64,000 bases of DNA from Ruegeria sp. PrR005 (GTDB lineage Bacteria; Pseudomonadota; Alphaproteobacteria; Rhodobacterales; Rhodobacteraceae), in assembly GCF_010500245.1 (NCBI RefSeq), contig NZ_JAAGOX010000012.1:21152-85151 (forward strand). The letters are read 5' to 3'. Below the pieces are notes generated by a model. It was not told the origin of the DNA and did no database searches. It saw only the letters and a program-made list of their open reading frames with translations. Below, one piece after another: positions 7,263 through 15,589 of this stretch. Position 1 is the stretch's first letter. Each line of letters opens with the position of its first letter. Both the position numbers and the translations under genes were made by a program.

Positions 7263-8480
7263 TCAATCCAGCCGCAGCCGCGCAAGAGCGTAGAGCAGCA
7301 GCGCAAGGCAGCAGAGACCGGCCAGCAGGAAGGGTGCGCGCAGCGCCAGTTCGCGGCTCATCTGCTGTTCGGCCACCACCACCACCGCGCCGCCTGCCAG
7401 CGCGCCGAGTGGCATCGACCCCCAGCCGAAGAAGCGATAGATGCTGTTCACGCGGCCCAACACCGCAGGCGGGATGCGCCGCTGCCGCCAGGACACGGTG
7501 ATCACGTTCCACAGCATCGCCGCCGCCATGATCGCGATCAGCGCCAGCCCCATGATCCAGCCGCTGTTCGACAGGCCGATGATGGCATAGCCCGCGCCCC
7601 AGACCGCGATCGACAGGAACAGGCAGGCTTGCGTGCCGATCAGCCGCATGGCGCGCGGCGCCAGAAGGCTGCCGCAGATCGCGCCCACCGCCCCCGCTGA
7701 CAGCACCAGCCCGTAGTGCGAGGCGCCCAAACCCAGCACCTCTTGTGCAAAGAGGACCTGCACGGTGATCGTGGCCATGGCGATGAAGTTCGCCAGCCCC
7801 AGCACAATCGCCAGCCGCAACAGAAGCGCGTCGCCGCGCATGAAGGCGATGCCCTCGGCCAGCGCCTGGGCGAACCGCGCGCGGCTGGGTACCTGCGGCG
7901 GCAGCGAGATCAGCCAGACCAGACCGGCGGCCAGCATCAGAACCGCCACATCGAGGCCAAAGGGCACCGCGATACCGGCCGAGATCAGCACGCCGGCCAG
8001 CGGCGGGCCGATGAACTGGCCGGTCAGCTGCTCGGTGCTCCAGAGCTGGCCATTTGCCGCCTCCAGATCCTGAGGGTCGACCAGCGCGGGCAGGATGGTC
8101 TGGGCGGCATTGTCGCGCAGCACCTCGGCCGACCCCAAAAGAAAGGCCAGCCCCGCCAGCGCCCAGATCGCCCCCGGCACCGGATCGCCCAGCGCAAGCA
8201 GAAGGATGGCCAGCACGATTCCCGCCCGCATCAGATCGGCCCGCGCGATCAGCTTGCGCCGGTCGCTTCGGTCGATGATCACGCCCGCAGGCAGGGCAAA
8301 GAGCAGCCAGGGCAAGCGCGCCGCCGCCGCCACGGCGGCAATCGCCACCGCATCGCGCGTCATCAGCGCCGCCAGCCATGGCACCGCCAGCACCAGCACC
8401 CCGTCGCCCAGATTGGTCAGGGCGCCCGCGGTGAAGAGCAGGCGGAAGTTGCGATTTCGGATTACCAGCGGTGCGGCCAT
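7263..8480 (-). CDS. MFS transporter
   Basis: A 405-residue major facilitator superfamily permease of the MFS_3 / TetA-like type with about 12 hydrophobic segments in the inner membrane. The loop-2 signature region appears as GVIIDRSDRRKLIARAD near residue 65. A central loop (PPQVPSRARFAQAL) separates the two six-helix halves. No substrate-determining motif is visible. Members of this group export drugs or siderophores, but the neighbours (SIMPL protein, Thr-rich protein) give no clue. Start at ATG 8480. Confidence 0.82.
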   Translation of the reverse strand: MAAPLVIRNRNFRLLFTAGALTNLGDGVLVLAVPWLAALMTRDAVAIAAVAAAARLPWLLFALPAGVIIDRSDRRKLIARADLMRAGIVLAILLLALGDPVPGAIWALAGLAFLLGSAEVLRDNAAQTILPALVDPQDLEAANGQLWSTEQLTGQFIGPPLAGVLISAGIAVPFGLDVAVLMLAAGLVWLISLPPQVPSRARFAQALAEGIAFMRGDALLLRLAIVLGLANFIAMATITVQVLFAQEVLGLGASHYGLVLSAGAVGAICGSLLAPRAMRLIGTQACLFLSIAVWGAGYAIIGLSNSGWIMGLALIAIMAAAMLWNVITVSWRQRRIPPAVLGRVNSIYRFFGWGSMPLGALAGGAVVVVAEQQMSRELALRAPFLLAGLCCLALLLYALARLRLD

Positions 8481-8546
8481 GTCTGTCTCCGGGTCATGTT
8501 CGGGTCAGAGTGGCGCGGCCGCGCGCCATGGTCAATGCGAGGGTCA

Positions 8547-8570
8547 ATGCGGGCGGCAGGCCGCCCGCAT
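8547..8570 (-). terminator. Terminator hairpin downstream of the SIMPL gene
   Basis: Perfect 10-bp stem ATGCGGGCGG / CCGCCCGCAT with a CAGG loop (as read on the + strand), seven bases past the 3' end of the SIMPL-domain gene. Confidence 0.7.
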
Positions 8571-8576
8571 CGCGGA

Positions 8577-9275
8577 TTACTGACGGATTTCGTAGACCAT
8601 GGTGACGGTGCCGCTCAGCCCGATCTCACCACCGGCGACGGGCACATCCATGGATTCGGCCATCGCCGCCATGCGCATCATCGGGCGCGGCTGCGGGTCG
8701 GAGTAAAGCTCCGAGATCGACACGATCCGGCCCAGCGTCACGCCGGCCGCCTCGGCCAGTTGCTGTGCCTTGTCGCGGGCATCCGCCACCGCCTTGGCAC
8801 GCGCCTGATCGCGCAGCGGCTTGGGCTCCTTGACCGAGAATTCCAGCCCGTTGAACGTGTTGGCGCCGTCGGACACGACCGTATCCAGGATCTCGCCCAG
8901 CCGCGCCAGGTCGCGGACCCGCACGGTCACCCGGTTCGAGGCCTGAAAGCCGGTGATCGCCGGGGGTTCGGTGCTGGAACTACGGTTGGACCAGACAGGG
9001 GACAATGAGAGATCCGAGGTCTGCATATCGCGCGCCTCGATCCCCAGTTCGGTCAGGCGATCAAGAACCCGGCCGACCGCCTCGGAGGTGGCCGAGAGCG
9101 CCGCGCGCGCCTCCTTGGCCTCTTGCGTCACGCCAAGGGTGATAACGGCCATGTCGGGAACGGTTTCCACCACCCCCGTGCCTGTCACCGTGATCTGTCC
9201 GGGCTGTTCATCGGCGCGGGCCAGGCCAACTGCGGCCAATAGCAACGCCACCACCAGAAAAACCAATGTCCTCAA
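8577..9275 (-). CDS. SIMPL domain (DUF541) periplasmic protein
   Basis: A 232-residue exported protein. A hydrophobic signal peptide (LVFLVVALLLAAVGLARA) is followed by the SIMPL fold: ITVTGTGVVETVPDMAVITL near the mature N-terminus, RVTVRVRDLARLGEILD, and AKAVADARDKAQQLAEAAGV. DUF541 proteins are oligomeric envelope proteins linked in some species to oxidative stress; the function here is inferred only at family level. Start choice: a TTG at 9273-9275 has AGGAG at a 7-base spacing, whereas the upstream in-frame ATG at 9305 adds ten polar residues (TQNNRRAK) before the signal peptide and lacks such a site. I therefore prefer TTG. Confidence 0.8.
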   Translation of the reverse strand: MRTLVFLVVALLLAAVGLARADEQPGQITVTGTGVVETVPDMAVITLGVTQEAKEARAALSATSEAVGRVLDRLTELGIEARDMQTSDLSLSPVWSNRSSSTEPPAITGFQASNRVTVRVRDLARLGEILDTVVSDGANTFNGLEFSVKEPKPLRDQARAKAVADARDKAQQLAEAAGVTLGRIVSISELYSDPQPRPMMRMAAMAESMDVPVAGGEIGLSGTVTMVYEIRQ

Positions 9276-9442
9276 CTTTGCTCTCCTGTTATTCTGTGTC
9301 CTCAAAGATGGGGCGGCGGCATGTCGCGCGACAAGGGGAAGTTATGCCTTTTTCTTTCCCTCGGCGGTTCTCTGCTCTAATGTCGCGCCGGGATGCGCCC
9401 CGGCGCGTGCTACGGCCTTGATTGGATTGGTTAACTGGTCAG

Positions 9443-11851
9443 ATGAAACCCGCGTTTGCGTTGTCCTTGTCGTTTGAGGGGATCTCTCTTCTTCACCGTG
9501 CCGCCGGTGGTTGGCGACAGGTGGGCGCGGTGATGCTTGACGATCCCGATCTGGCCCGGTCGCTGGGCGGTTTGCGCGACCTCGCCTTGCGCCTGGATCC
9601 CGACCTGAGGTGCAAGCTGATCCTGCCCAACGACCAGATCCGGTATCTGACCGTCGACACCGGCCCGTTCCGGGGCGAGACGCGGCTGAACGTGATCGAG
9701 GACGCGGTCGCAACCGCGACACCCTATGCGCTGGATGAGCTTGTCTGGGACACCTCGCCCGATGGCAGCGTGACCCATGTGGCCGCGGTAGCACGGGAGA
9801 CCCTGGCCGAGGCCGAAGCCTTTGCCGGGGAACACGGGTTTCATCCGGTCAGCTTCGTTGCGGTACCGGACGACAATGCCTTTCTCGGCGAGCCATTCTT
9901 TGGCCCGGCCTCGGGCATGCTGGACATGACCGGCGCCGAAGCGGTGGAACCCGACGGTATCGCCGTCGTCGTGATCGGCCCGGCAGTGATCCCCGACAGC
10001 GCGCCTGTGGCGCCCTTGGCCGAATCTCCCCGGACGGAGAAGGCGGCGCCGCCCAAGGCGGAGACCGCCGCGCCCGTTGTCGGGTTTTCGTCGCGCCGGG
10101 GCAAACCGGAGGAGAGTGCCGCCCCCGGGCAACCGGACACCGGTGACGAGCAGGCCAAGCCCGAAGAGCCGGTCCCAAGCCCCGCGCAGGAGGTCCCCGC
10201 CGCCTCGCCGCAAGAGAGTGCGGGCGTCAGTTTCCAATCCGTTCGCGCCAGCGAGCCGGTGGTGCCCGCACCGCCCGCCAAACCGAATCCCGGCGATGTC
10301 CCCGCGCGTGTCAAGCCGGCGCCGGTTGCACCGCCCGCCGCCCCCCAGGTCGCGGCGCGTCCGATCATCGAAGAGGTGCCGCCCGCCGGTTTCACCCCGG
10401 CCGCACGCCCCAGCCAGGTGCCGCGCGACGAGGCCGACCGGCTGACCATCTTTGGCGCCCGCAAGGGTGGCGGGATCGGCGGCAAGCCGCGCTTTCTGGG
10501 CCTGTCGCTGACTGTTGGTCTGCTCTTGTTCCTCGCCGCGATTGCCGTTTTTGCCGCGGTGGTGGGCTCCGGCGTGCTCTGGGACGGGTCCGGCCGCGGC
10601 GAAGACCCGGCCCCGACCTTGGTCACCCCCTCGACCGATCCGGCGACAGCCGCAAGCCCGGAGGCGCCCGCCCCACGACCGCTGCCGGAAAGCTTGGACA
10701 ACACCCCGGTTCCCGCCCCGGAGCCTGCCTCGATCGACGAGGACCCGGTACAACTCTCCGCGCTGCAAGACCCCGCAGACCGCCCCGCGCTGAGCGGAAC
10801 GGACGATGCGGTGCTCCAGGCGCTTCAGGTGGATCCGCAGCAGGTCGAAGAGATGGAGTTCGAACCCGAGCCCGATACGGGCACGGGACAGACCGAGACC
10901 GGCATTCTGGTCGCCGCCCCGACTGCGCCCGAGGTGCCGGGCCTGATCGGTCTGGGCGATCTCTTCGTGGCCTCCATCGACCGCACCGATATCTTCCAGG
11001 ACGCGGTGGCCCTGCCCGACGGGACCCGGTTCGACACCGACGCCCTGCCCGAGGGCAGCAACGCCCCCGCCTCCGTCGGGCAGGCGTTTGCCCTCGACGA
11101 CAAGGGGCTGGTGGACCCCAGCGCCGAAGGCACGGTCAACCCCGATGGCATCCTGATCTTTGCCGGGCGGCCCGCCCGGGTGCCGCCCGCCCCGCCGGTC
11201 CGGTTCGAAGCCGCCCCGGAAACCGATCCGGCACAGGAACGTCTGGCCGCGAAACGGCCCAAGGCGCGCCCCGACGATCTGGTGGAACAGGCCGAGCGGT
11301 CGCAATTCGGGGGCCGGTCGCTGACCGAGCTTGCGGCGCTGAGGCCAAAGGCGCGACCTGCATCGGTGCAGGAACAGGCCGAGGCGGAACAGGCCGCAGC
11401 GCCCGAGGACGAGCCCCAGGCCGTCAGCCCGCTGGCAGTGGCCAGCGCCAAGAAACCGCGCCTGCGCCCCGAGAGACTGGCCGTGGCTGCGGCGGCGGCA
11501 AACACCAATCTGGGGTCTCTGGCCAACCCCAGTCGCGGCGCCGGATCCAACAGCGACAGCGATGGCGACGGCTTTGTCGCCGCAACGGTCAAGCCCAAGG
11601 CGCCCTCGCCCACCTCGGTCGCGCGCCAGGCGACGCTGGACAATGCGATCAACCTGCGCAATCTCAACCTGATCGGGGTCTATGGCACCCCGTCGAACCG
11701 GCGCGCGCTGGTCCGGCTGCCTTCGGGCCGCTACAAGAAGGTCAAAGTCGGTGACAGTATCGACGGCGGCCGCATCACCGCCATCGGCGACAGCGAGCTG
11801 CGCTATCAGAAGGGCGGCCGCAACCTGACGCTGAAGATCCCCAGCGGCTGA
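9443..11851 (+). CDS. Large Pro-rich membrane protein with PilM/GspL-like and PilP/GspC-like ends
   Basis: An 802-residue protein. The first ~160 residues (ALSLSFEGISLLHR, CKLILPNDQIRYLTVD, VIEDAVATATPYALDELVWD) resemble the actin-like cytoplasmic part of PilM/GspL. A Pro/Ala-rich linker follows to about 345, then one transmembrane segment at about 350-378 (LGLSLTVGLLLFLAAIAVFA). A second acidic Pro-rich region carries three or four copies of a K-RPKARP-like pattern (about 605-690). The last ~65 residues (LIGVYGTPSNRRALVRLPSG, KKVKVGDSIDGGRITAIGD) look like the PilP/GspC homology region. This suggests a one-protein inner-membrane linker of a type II or IV pilus-like system. No other pilus gene is nearby. 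An alternative start is TTG 9422. Confidence 0.62.
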   Translation: MKPAFALSLSFEGISLLHRAAGGWRQVGAVMLDDPDLARSLGGLRDLALRLDPDLRCKLILPNDQIRYLTVDTGPFRGETRLNVIEDAVATATPYALDELVWDTSPDGSVTHVAAVARETLAEAEAFAGEHGFHPVSFVAVPDDNAFLGEPFFGPASGMLDMTGAEAVEPDGIAVVVIGPAVIPDSAPVAPLAESPRTEKAAPPKAETAAPVVGFSSRRGKPEESAAPGQPDTGDEQAKPEEPVPSPAQEVPAASPQESAGVSFQSVRASEPVVPAPPAKPNPGDVPARVKPAPVAPPAAPQVAARPIIEEVPPAGFTPAARPSQVPRDEADRLTIFGARKGGGIGGKPRFLGLSLTVGLLLFLAAIAVFAAVVGSGVLWDGSGRGEDPAPTLVTPSTDPATAASPEAPAPRPLPESLDNTPVPAPEPASIDEDPVQLSALQDPADRPALSGTDDAVLQALQVDPQQVEEMEFEPEPDTGTGQTETGILVAAPTAPEVPGLIGLGDLFVASIDRTDIFQDAVALPDGTRFDTDALPEGSNAPASVGQAFALDDKGLVDPSAEGTVNPDGILIFAGRPARVPPAPPVRFEAAPETDPAQERLAAKRPKARPDDLVEQAERSQFGGRSLTELAALRPKARPASVQEQAEAEQAAAPEDEPQAVSPLAVASAKKPRLRPERLAVAAAAANTNLGSLANPSRGAGSNSDSDGDGFVAATVKPKAPSPTSVARQATLDNAINLRNLNLIGVYGTPSNRRALVRLPSGRYKKVKVGDSIDGGRITAIGDSELRYQKGGRNLTLKIPSG

Positions 11852-11856
11852 CAAAA

Positions 11857-11882
11857 AAGGACGGAGCCCGCGCCCCGTCCTT
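11857..11882 (+). terminator. Terminator hairpin
   Basis: AAGGACGG / CCGTCCTT stem with a 10-base GC-rich loop, directly after the stop of the PilM/PilP-like gene and preceded by AAAA. Confidence 0.72.
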
Positions 11883-11888
11883 CATTTC

Positions 11889-11946
11889 GCTCAAAATACT
11901 CCGGGGGAGTCGCCGTCAGGCGACGGGGGCAGCGCCCCCTGCCCCG
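11889..11946. repeat. Hairpin-rich intergenic sequence of the type common in Rhodobacteraceae
   Basis: After CTCAAAATACTCC come three palindromic blocks: ACTCC/GGAGT around 11900, GTCGCC-GTCA-GGCGAC, and GGGGGC-AGC-GCCCCC. From general knowledge, similar strings recur between genes in this family. It separates the PilM/PilP-like gene from the convergent hppD and may act as the hppD terminator. Confidence 0.5.
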
Positions 11947-11952
11947 GTTGCC

Positions 11953-13053
11953 TTATTCGGCGGCCTTGATCTCGCCGCTTTCGATCTGCTCGCGCTCGAT
12001 GCTTTCGAACAGGGCCTTGAAGTTGCCCTCGCCAAATCCGTCATCGCCCTTACGCTGGATGAATTCGAAGAAGATCGGGCCGATCACGGTTTTCGAGAAG
12101 ATCTGCAACAGGATCTTCGTCTCGCCGCCATCCACCACGCCTTCGCCGTCGATCAGGATGCCGTGCTCCATCATCCGGTCCTTGGGCTCATCATGGCCCG
12201 CAACCCGTTCATAGGACATGTCGTAATAGGCTTCGTTGGGCCCGGGCATGAATTTCAGACCCTTGGCCGCGATCGCGTCCACCGAGTCGTAGATGTCGTC
12301 TGTGCCCACGGCGATATGCTGGATACCTTCGCCATTGTATTTCTTCAGATAGGCGACGATCTGGCCGGTCTCGCCACGGTCCTCGTTGATCGGGATACGG
12401 ATGCGACCGCAGGGCGAGGTCAGCGCCCGGCTGAACAGCCCGGTGAACTTGCCCTGGATGTCAAAGAAGCGGATTTCGCGGAAGTTGAACAGGTCGCCAT
12501 AGAACTTGAACCACTTGTCCATGTTGCCCTTGTAGACATTGTGGGTCAGGTGATCGAGGTAATAGAACCCGTCGCCGCGCGGCTTGGACTGCTTCAGCCA
12601 CTCGAACTCGGTGTTGTAGGGCGAGGTGTGGTAATACTGGTCGATGAAATAGAGCAGCGAACCGCCGATGCCCTTGATCGCAGGCACGTCCATCGTCTTG
12701 TCGTCGCCCTCATAGGGTTCGGCGCCCATCTTGACCGCGTGATCGAAGGCGGCCTGCGCATCCACAACGCGCCAGCCCATCGAGGGGGCGCAGGGGCCGT
12801 GCAGCTCGATGAATTTCTCGGCAAAGCTGCCTTTTTCGGCGTTCAGGATATAGGTCACATCGCCCTGCTGCCACAGCTCGATGCCGGGCTTGTCCTTGTG
12901 TCGGGCGACCAGGTCGAAACCCATGCGCGCGAAGAGATCGCGCAGCACCTGCGGCTCGGGGTGGGCGAATTCGACGAATTCGAACCCGTCGGTGCCGGCG
13001 GGGTTTTCGGGAGTGATTTCGGATTTCGGGGCGTTATGCGGGAAAGGACCCAT
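11953..13053 (-). CDS. hppD: 4-hydroxyphenylpyruvate dioxygenase
   Basis: A 366-residue Fe(II) dioxygenase that converts 4-hydroxyphenylpyruvate to homogentisate in tyrosine/phenylalanine breakdown, cytoplasmic. Two VOC domains are present. The iron ligands are seen as His in LDHLTHNVYKG, His in GIQHIAVGTDD, and Glu in the C-terminal FGEGNFKALFESIE. DGFEFVEFAHPEP marks the N-terminal domain. The start is ATG 13051-13053 behind AGGAGA. The much longer open frame upstream runs across the regulator and is not coding. It is divergent from an Lrp-family gene that is its likely regulator. No homogentisate dioxygenase gene is in the window. Confidence 0.93.
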   Translation of the reverse strand: MGPFPHNAPKSEITPENPAGTDGFEFVEFAHPEPQVLRDLFARMGFDLVARHKDKPGIELWQQGDVTYILNAEKGSFAEKFIELHGPCAPSMGWRVVDAQAAFDHAVKMGAEPYEGDDKTMDVPAIKGIGGSLLYFIDQYYHTSPYNTEFEWLKQSKPRGDGFYYLDHLTHNVYKGNMDKWFKFYGDLFNFREIRFFDIQGKFTGLFSRALTSPCGRIRIPINEDRGETGQIVAYLKKYNGEGIQHIAVGTDDIYDSVDAIAAKGLKFMPGPNEAYYDMSYERVAGHDEPKDRMMEHGILIDGEGVVDGGETKILLQIFSKTVIGPIFFEFIQRKGDDGFGEGNFKALFESIEREQIESGEIKAAE

Positions 13054-13118
13054 GGCGCGTCTCCTCGGCTGGCGAATGAATTGCTGAGTCGAGAATACGC
13101 GTTCAGCCATGCTGGTTC

Positions 13119-13196
13119 TGCGCATTGTTTTTGGGGTTTCAGCATTTACGTGCGCGATTTGCGCACTAAATTGAACGAAAATGAGGAAAATGCGCA
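13119..13196. promoter_or_regulatory. Three phased TGCGCA boxes between hppD and the Lrp-family gene
   Basis: TGCGCA occurs at 13119-13124, 13160-13165 and 13191-13196, with centre spacings of 41 and 31 bp, close to four and three helical turns. The middle box is part of the perfect inverted repeat GTGCGC-GATTT-GCGCAC (13150-13166). Phased half-sites on one DNA face are what a multimeric Lrp/AsnC protein would need. That the adjacent regulator binds them is inference. Confidence 0.5.
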
Positions 13197-13197
13197 T

Positions 13198-13653
13198 ATG
13201 TTGGATTCGATGGATTTGCGCCTGCTTGATGCCCTGCAAAAGGACGCGCATCTGACCGCCCAGCAGCTGGGCGAGATGCTGCATCTGTCCAGCAGCCAGG
13301 CGGGCCGCCGGCGGCAGCGGCTGGAGGCCGAAGGCTATATCACCGGCTATGCCGCCAAGCTTGACCCACTGAAGCTGGGGCTGCATGTCCAGGGCTTCAT
13401 CCAGGTGCATCTGGGCACGCATGGGCCGGAGCAGTCGGCCAAGTTTGCCCGGATGGTGAATTCCCGCCCGGAGATCACAAGCGCATGGACGATGACCGGC
13501 GAAGCGGATTATCTGCTGCATGTCTACTGCGCTGATCTGCCCGCGCTGAATCGGTTGCTGCACGAGGTGATCCTGCCGCATCCGGCTGTGGCGCGGGTGC
13601 AGAGCCAGATCGTGATGGACCAATTGAAACGAGACGCTCCGCTGCCCACCTGA
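13198..13653 (+). CDS. Lrp/AsnC family transcriptional regulator
   Basis: A 151-residue regulator. The N-terminal winged helix-turn-helix covers about residues 5-65 (LDALQKDAHLTAQQLGEML, SSSQAGRRRQRLEAEGYI), and a RAM/AsnC ligand-binding domain covers 70-145 (SAWTMTGEADYLLHVYCADL). Family members sense amino acids and assemble as octamers that wrap DNA. Its divergent partner is hppD, so it probably responds to tyrosine or phenylalanine or an aromatic keto acid and controls that gene. The start is ATG 13198, whose bases follow the third TGCGCA box, suggesting autoregulation. The longer upstream frame has no domain. Confidence 0.88.
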   Translation: MLDSMDLRLLDALQKDAHLTAQQLGEMLHLSSSQAGRRRQRLEAEGYITGYAAKLDPLKLGLHVQGFIQVHLGTHGPEQSAKFARMVNSRPEITSAWTMTGEADYLLHVYCADLPALNRLLHEVILPHPAVARVQSQIVMDQLKRDAPLPT

Positions 13654-13672
13654 GCCGGACGAAAGGACACGC

Positions 13673-15553
13673 ATGGAAAGCTTCCTCTACCAGGCGACGA
13701 TCTATCTGGCCGCCGCGGTGATCGCGGTGCCGCTGTCCGCCCGGCTGGGCTTGGGTTCGGTGCTGGGTTATCTGGCGGCGGGGCTGATCATCGGGCCGAT
13801 ACTGGGTCTTGTCGGCGACGAAACCGCCGATCTTCAGCATGTGGCCGAGTTCGGCGTCGTGATGATGCTGTTCCTGATCGGGCTGGAGCTGGAGCCGCGC
13901 GCGCTCTGGGACATGCGGGACAAGCTGCTGGGTCTGGGCGGGTTGCAGGTGGGGGTCTCGACACTCGCGATCATGGTGGTCGCGATGGTGGCGGGCCACC
14001 CCTGGAGCGTGGCGCTGGCGGTGGGCCTGACCCTGTCGCTGAGTTCGACCGCGATCGTGTTGCAGACCCTGTCGGAAAAGGGGTTGATGCAGACCAATGG
14101 CGGGCGGGCCACCTTCTCGGTCCTGTTGACGCAGGATATCGCGGTGATCCCTATCCTGGCCCTGCTGCCGCTCCTGGCCAGTGTGCCGGGGCTGGCCGAG
14201 CTTACCCCCGATGGGTCGATCAACCTGTTGCACGACGACGAGAAGGGCGCGCACGACCTGTCCCTTGTCGAGGGGCTGCCCGGCTGGGCGGTCACGCTGG
14301 TCACCATCGGCGCAGTCGGCTTTGTGGTGCTGGCGGGCATCTATCTGACCCGGCCCCTGTTCCGTTTCATTCACGCCAGCCGCCTGCGCGAGATGTACAC
14401 CGCGCTGGCGCTGGTGATCGTGGTAGGGATCTCGTTTCTGATGACCCTGGTAGGCCTGTCGCCGGCGTTGGGCGCCTTTCTGGCGGGCGTGGTTCTGGCC
14501 AACTCGGAGTTCCGGCACGAACTTGAAAGCGATCTGGAGCCGTTCAAGGGCCTGCTTCTGGGCCTCTTCTTCATCACCGTGGGCGCGGGTATCGACGTGG
14601 GCTTCTTCCTGGCCGATCCGATGGACCTGATCGGGCTGGCGCTGTTGGTGATCCTGTTCAAGGGCGTGATCCTCTACATCGTCGGGCGCGCCTTCAGGCT
14701 CAAGGGTCGTGACCGCTGGCTGTTCACCCTTGGGCTGGCCCAGGCGGGTGAATTCGGTTTTGTCCTGCTGGCGTTTTCGACCCAGCAGAACGTGATCCCC
14801 GGGGACCTGTCGCAGAAACTGTTGATGATCATCGCGCTGACCATGATGATCACGCCGCTCTTGTTCATTCTCTACGAGCTGTTGTCGCGTCGGATGCGCG
14901 ACCATGCGGCGGAGATGGTACCGGACAAGATCGACGAACAGGGCCCGGTGATCATCGCAGGCATCGGCCGGTTCGGCCAGATCGTCAACCGGCTGGTCAC
15001 CGCCAGCGGGTTCAAGACCATCGTGCTGGACCATGACATGGAGACGATCCAGTTGATGCGGCGCTTTGGCGTTAAGGGGTTCCTGGGCGATCCGACCCGG
15101 CCTGAACTGCTCAAGGCGGCGGGGCTGGCCAAGGCGCAGGTGCTGGTGGCCGCGCTCGACGATGACGCCCAGGTGACGAAACTGGTGGCCTATGCCCGGC
15201 GCCAGCGGCCCGATCTGCATATCATCGCCCGCGCCCGCGACCGCAACCATGTCTACGAGCTTTATCGTGCGGGGGCCGATGACATCGTGCGCGAGATGTT
15301 CGACAGTTCGGTCCGCGCCGGGCGTTATGTGCTGGAGAATGTGGGGCTAAGCGAATACGAGGCGGCGCAGGCGGCGCAGACCTTTTATCACCATGACCGC
15401 AAGGCGGTGCGTGATCTGGCCGAGGTGTGGGATCCCAATATCCCGACGGCAGAGAATACGGCCTATGTAGAGCGGTCGCAGGCCCTGCAAAAGGACCTGG
15501 AAACCGCGCTTATGGAGCTGAACGAGGAACTGGCGTCGCGGCGCTCGGCCTGA
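13673..15553 (+). CDS. Monovalent cation:proton antiporter-2 (KefB/KefC type)
   Basis: A 626-residue inner-membrane antiporter. About 12-13 hydrophobic segments span residues 1-400, with family motifs in GSVLGYLAAGLIIGPILGL and FGVVMMLFLIGLELEPRALW and the helix-breaking SSTAIVLQTL. A TrkA-N/RCK nucleotide-binding domain follows from about 420 (VIIAGIGRFGQIVNRLV; VLVAALDDDAQVTKLV). Such proteins exchange K+ (or Na+) for H+ and are gated by nucleotides or glutathione adducts. It starts at ATG 13673 behind GAAAGGA, 19 bases after the Lrp-family gene, so the two may be co-transcribed. Confidence 0.9.
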   Translation: MESFLYQATIYLAAAVIAVPLSARLGLGSVLGYLAAGLIIGPILGLVGDETADLQHVAEFGVVMMLFLIGLELEPRALWDMRDKLLGLGGLQVGVSTLAIMVVAMVAGHPWSVALAVGLTLSLSSTAIVLQTLSEKGLMQTNGGRATFSVLLTQDIAVIPILALLPLLASVPGLAELTPDGSINLLHDDEKGAHDLSLVEGLPGWAVTLVTIGAVGFVVLAGIYLTRPLFRFIHASRLREMYTALALVIVVGISFLMTLVGLSPALGAFLAGVVLANSEFRHELESDLEPFKGLLLGLFFITVGAGIDVGFFLADPMDLIGLALLVILFKGVILYIVGRAFRLKGRDRWLFTLGLAQAGEFGFVLLAFSTQQNVIPGDLSQKLLMIIALTMMITPLLFILYELLSRRMRDHAAEMVPDKIDEQGPVIIAGIGRFGQIVNRLVTASGFKTIVLDHDMETIQLMRRFGVKGFLGDPTRPELLKAAGLAKAQVLVAALDDDAQVTKLVAYARRQRPDLHIIARARDRNHVYELYRAGADDIVREMFDSSVRAGRYVLENVGLSEYEAAQAAQTFYHHDRKAVRDLAEVWDPNIPTAENTAYVERSQALQKDLETALMELNEELASRRSA

Positions 15554-15570
15554 GCGCCGCCTGGTTGAAA

Positions 15571-15589
15571 GGACGGCAGTCAGCCGTCC
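15571..15589. terminator. Bidirectional hairpin between antiporter and cobT
   Basis: GGACGGC-AGTCA-GCCGTCC. It overlaps the last codons of the convergent cobT gene (stop at 15580-15582). Confidence 0.65.

Noticed and set aside
9431..11854. 807-codon minus-strand open frame opposite the PilM/PilP-like gene
   Set aside because: Complementary frame of a real gene. The plus frame has recognisable domains, a membrane helix and a downstream terminator; the minus frame has none.
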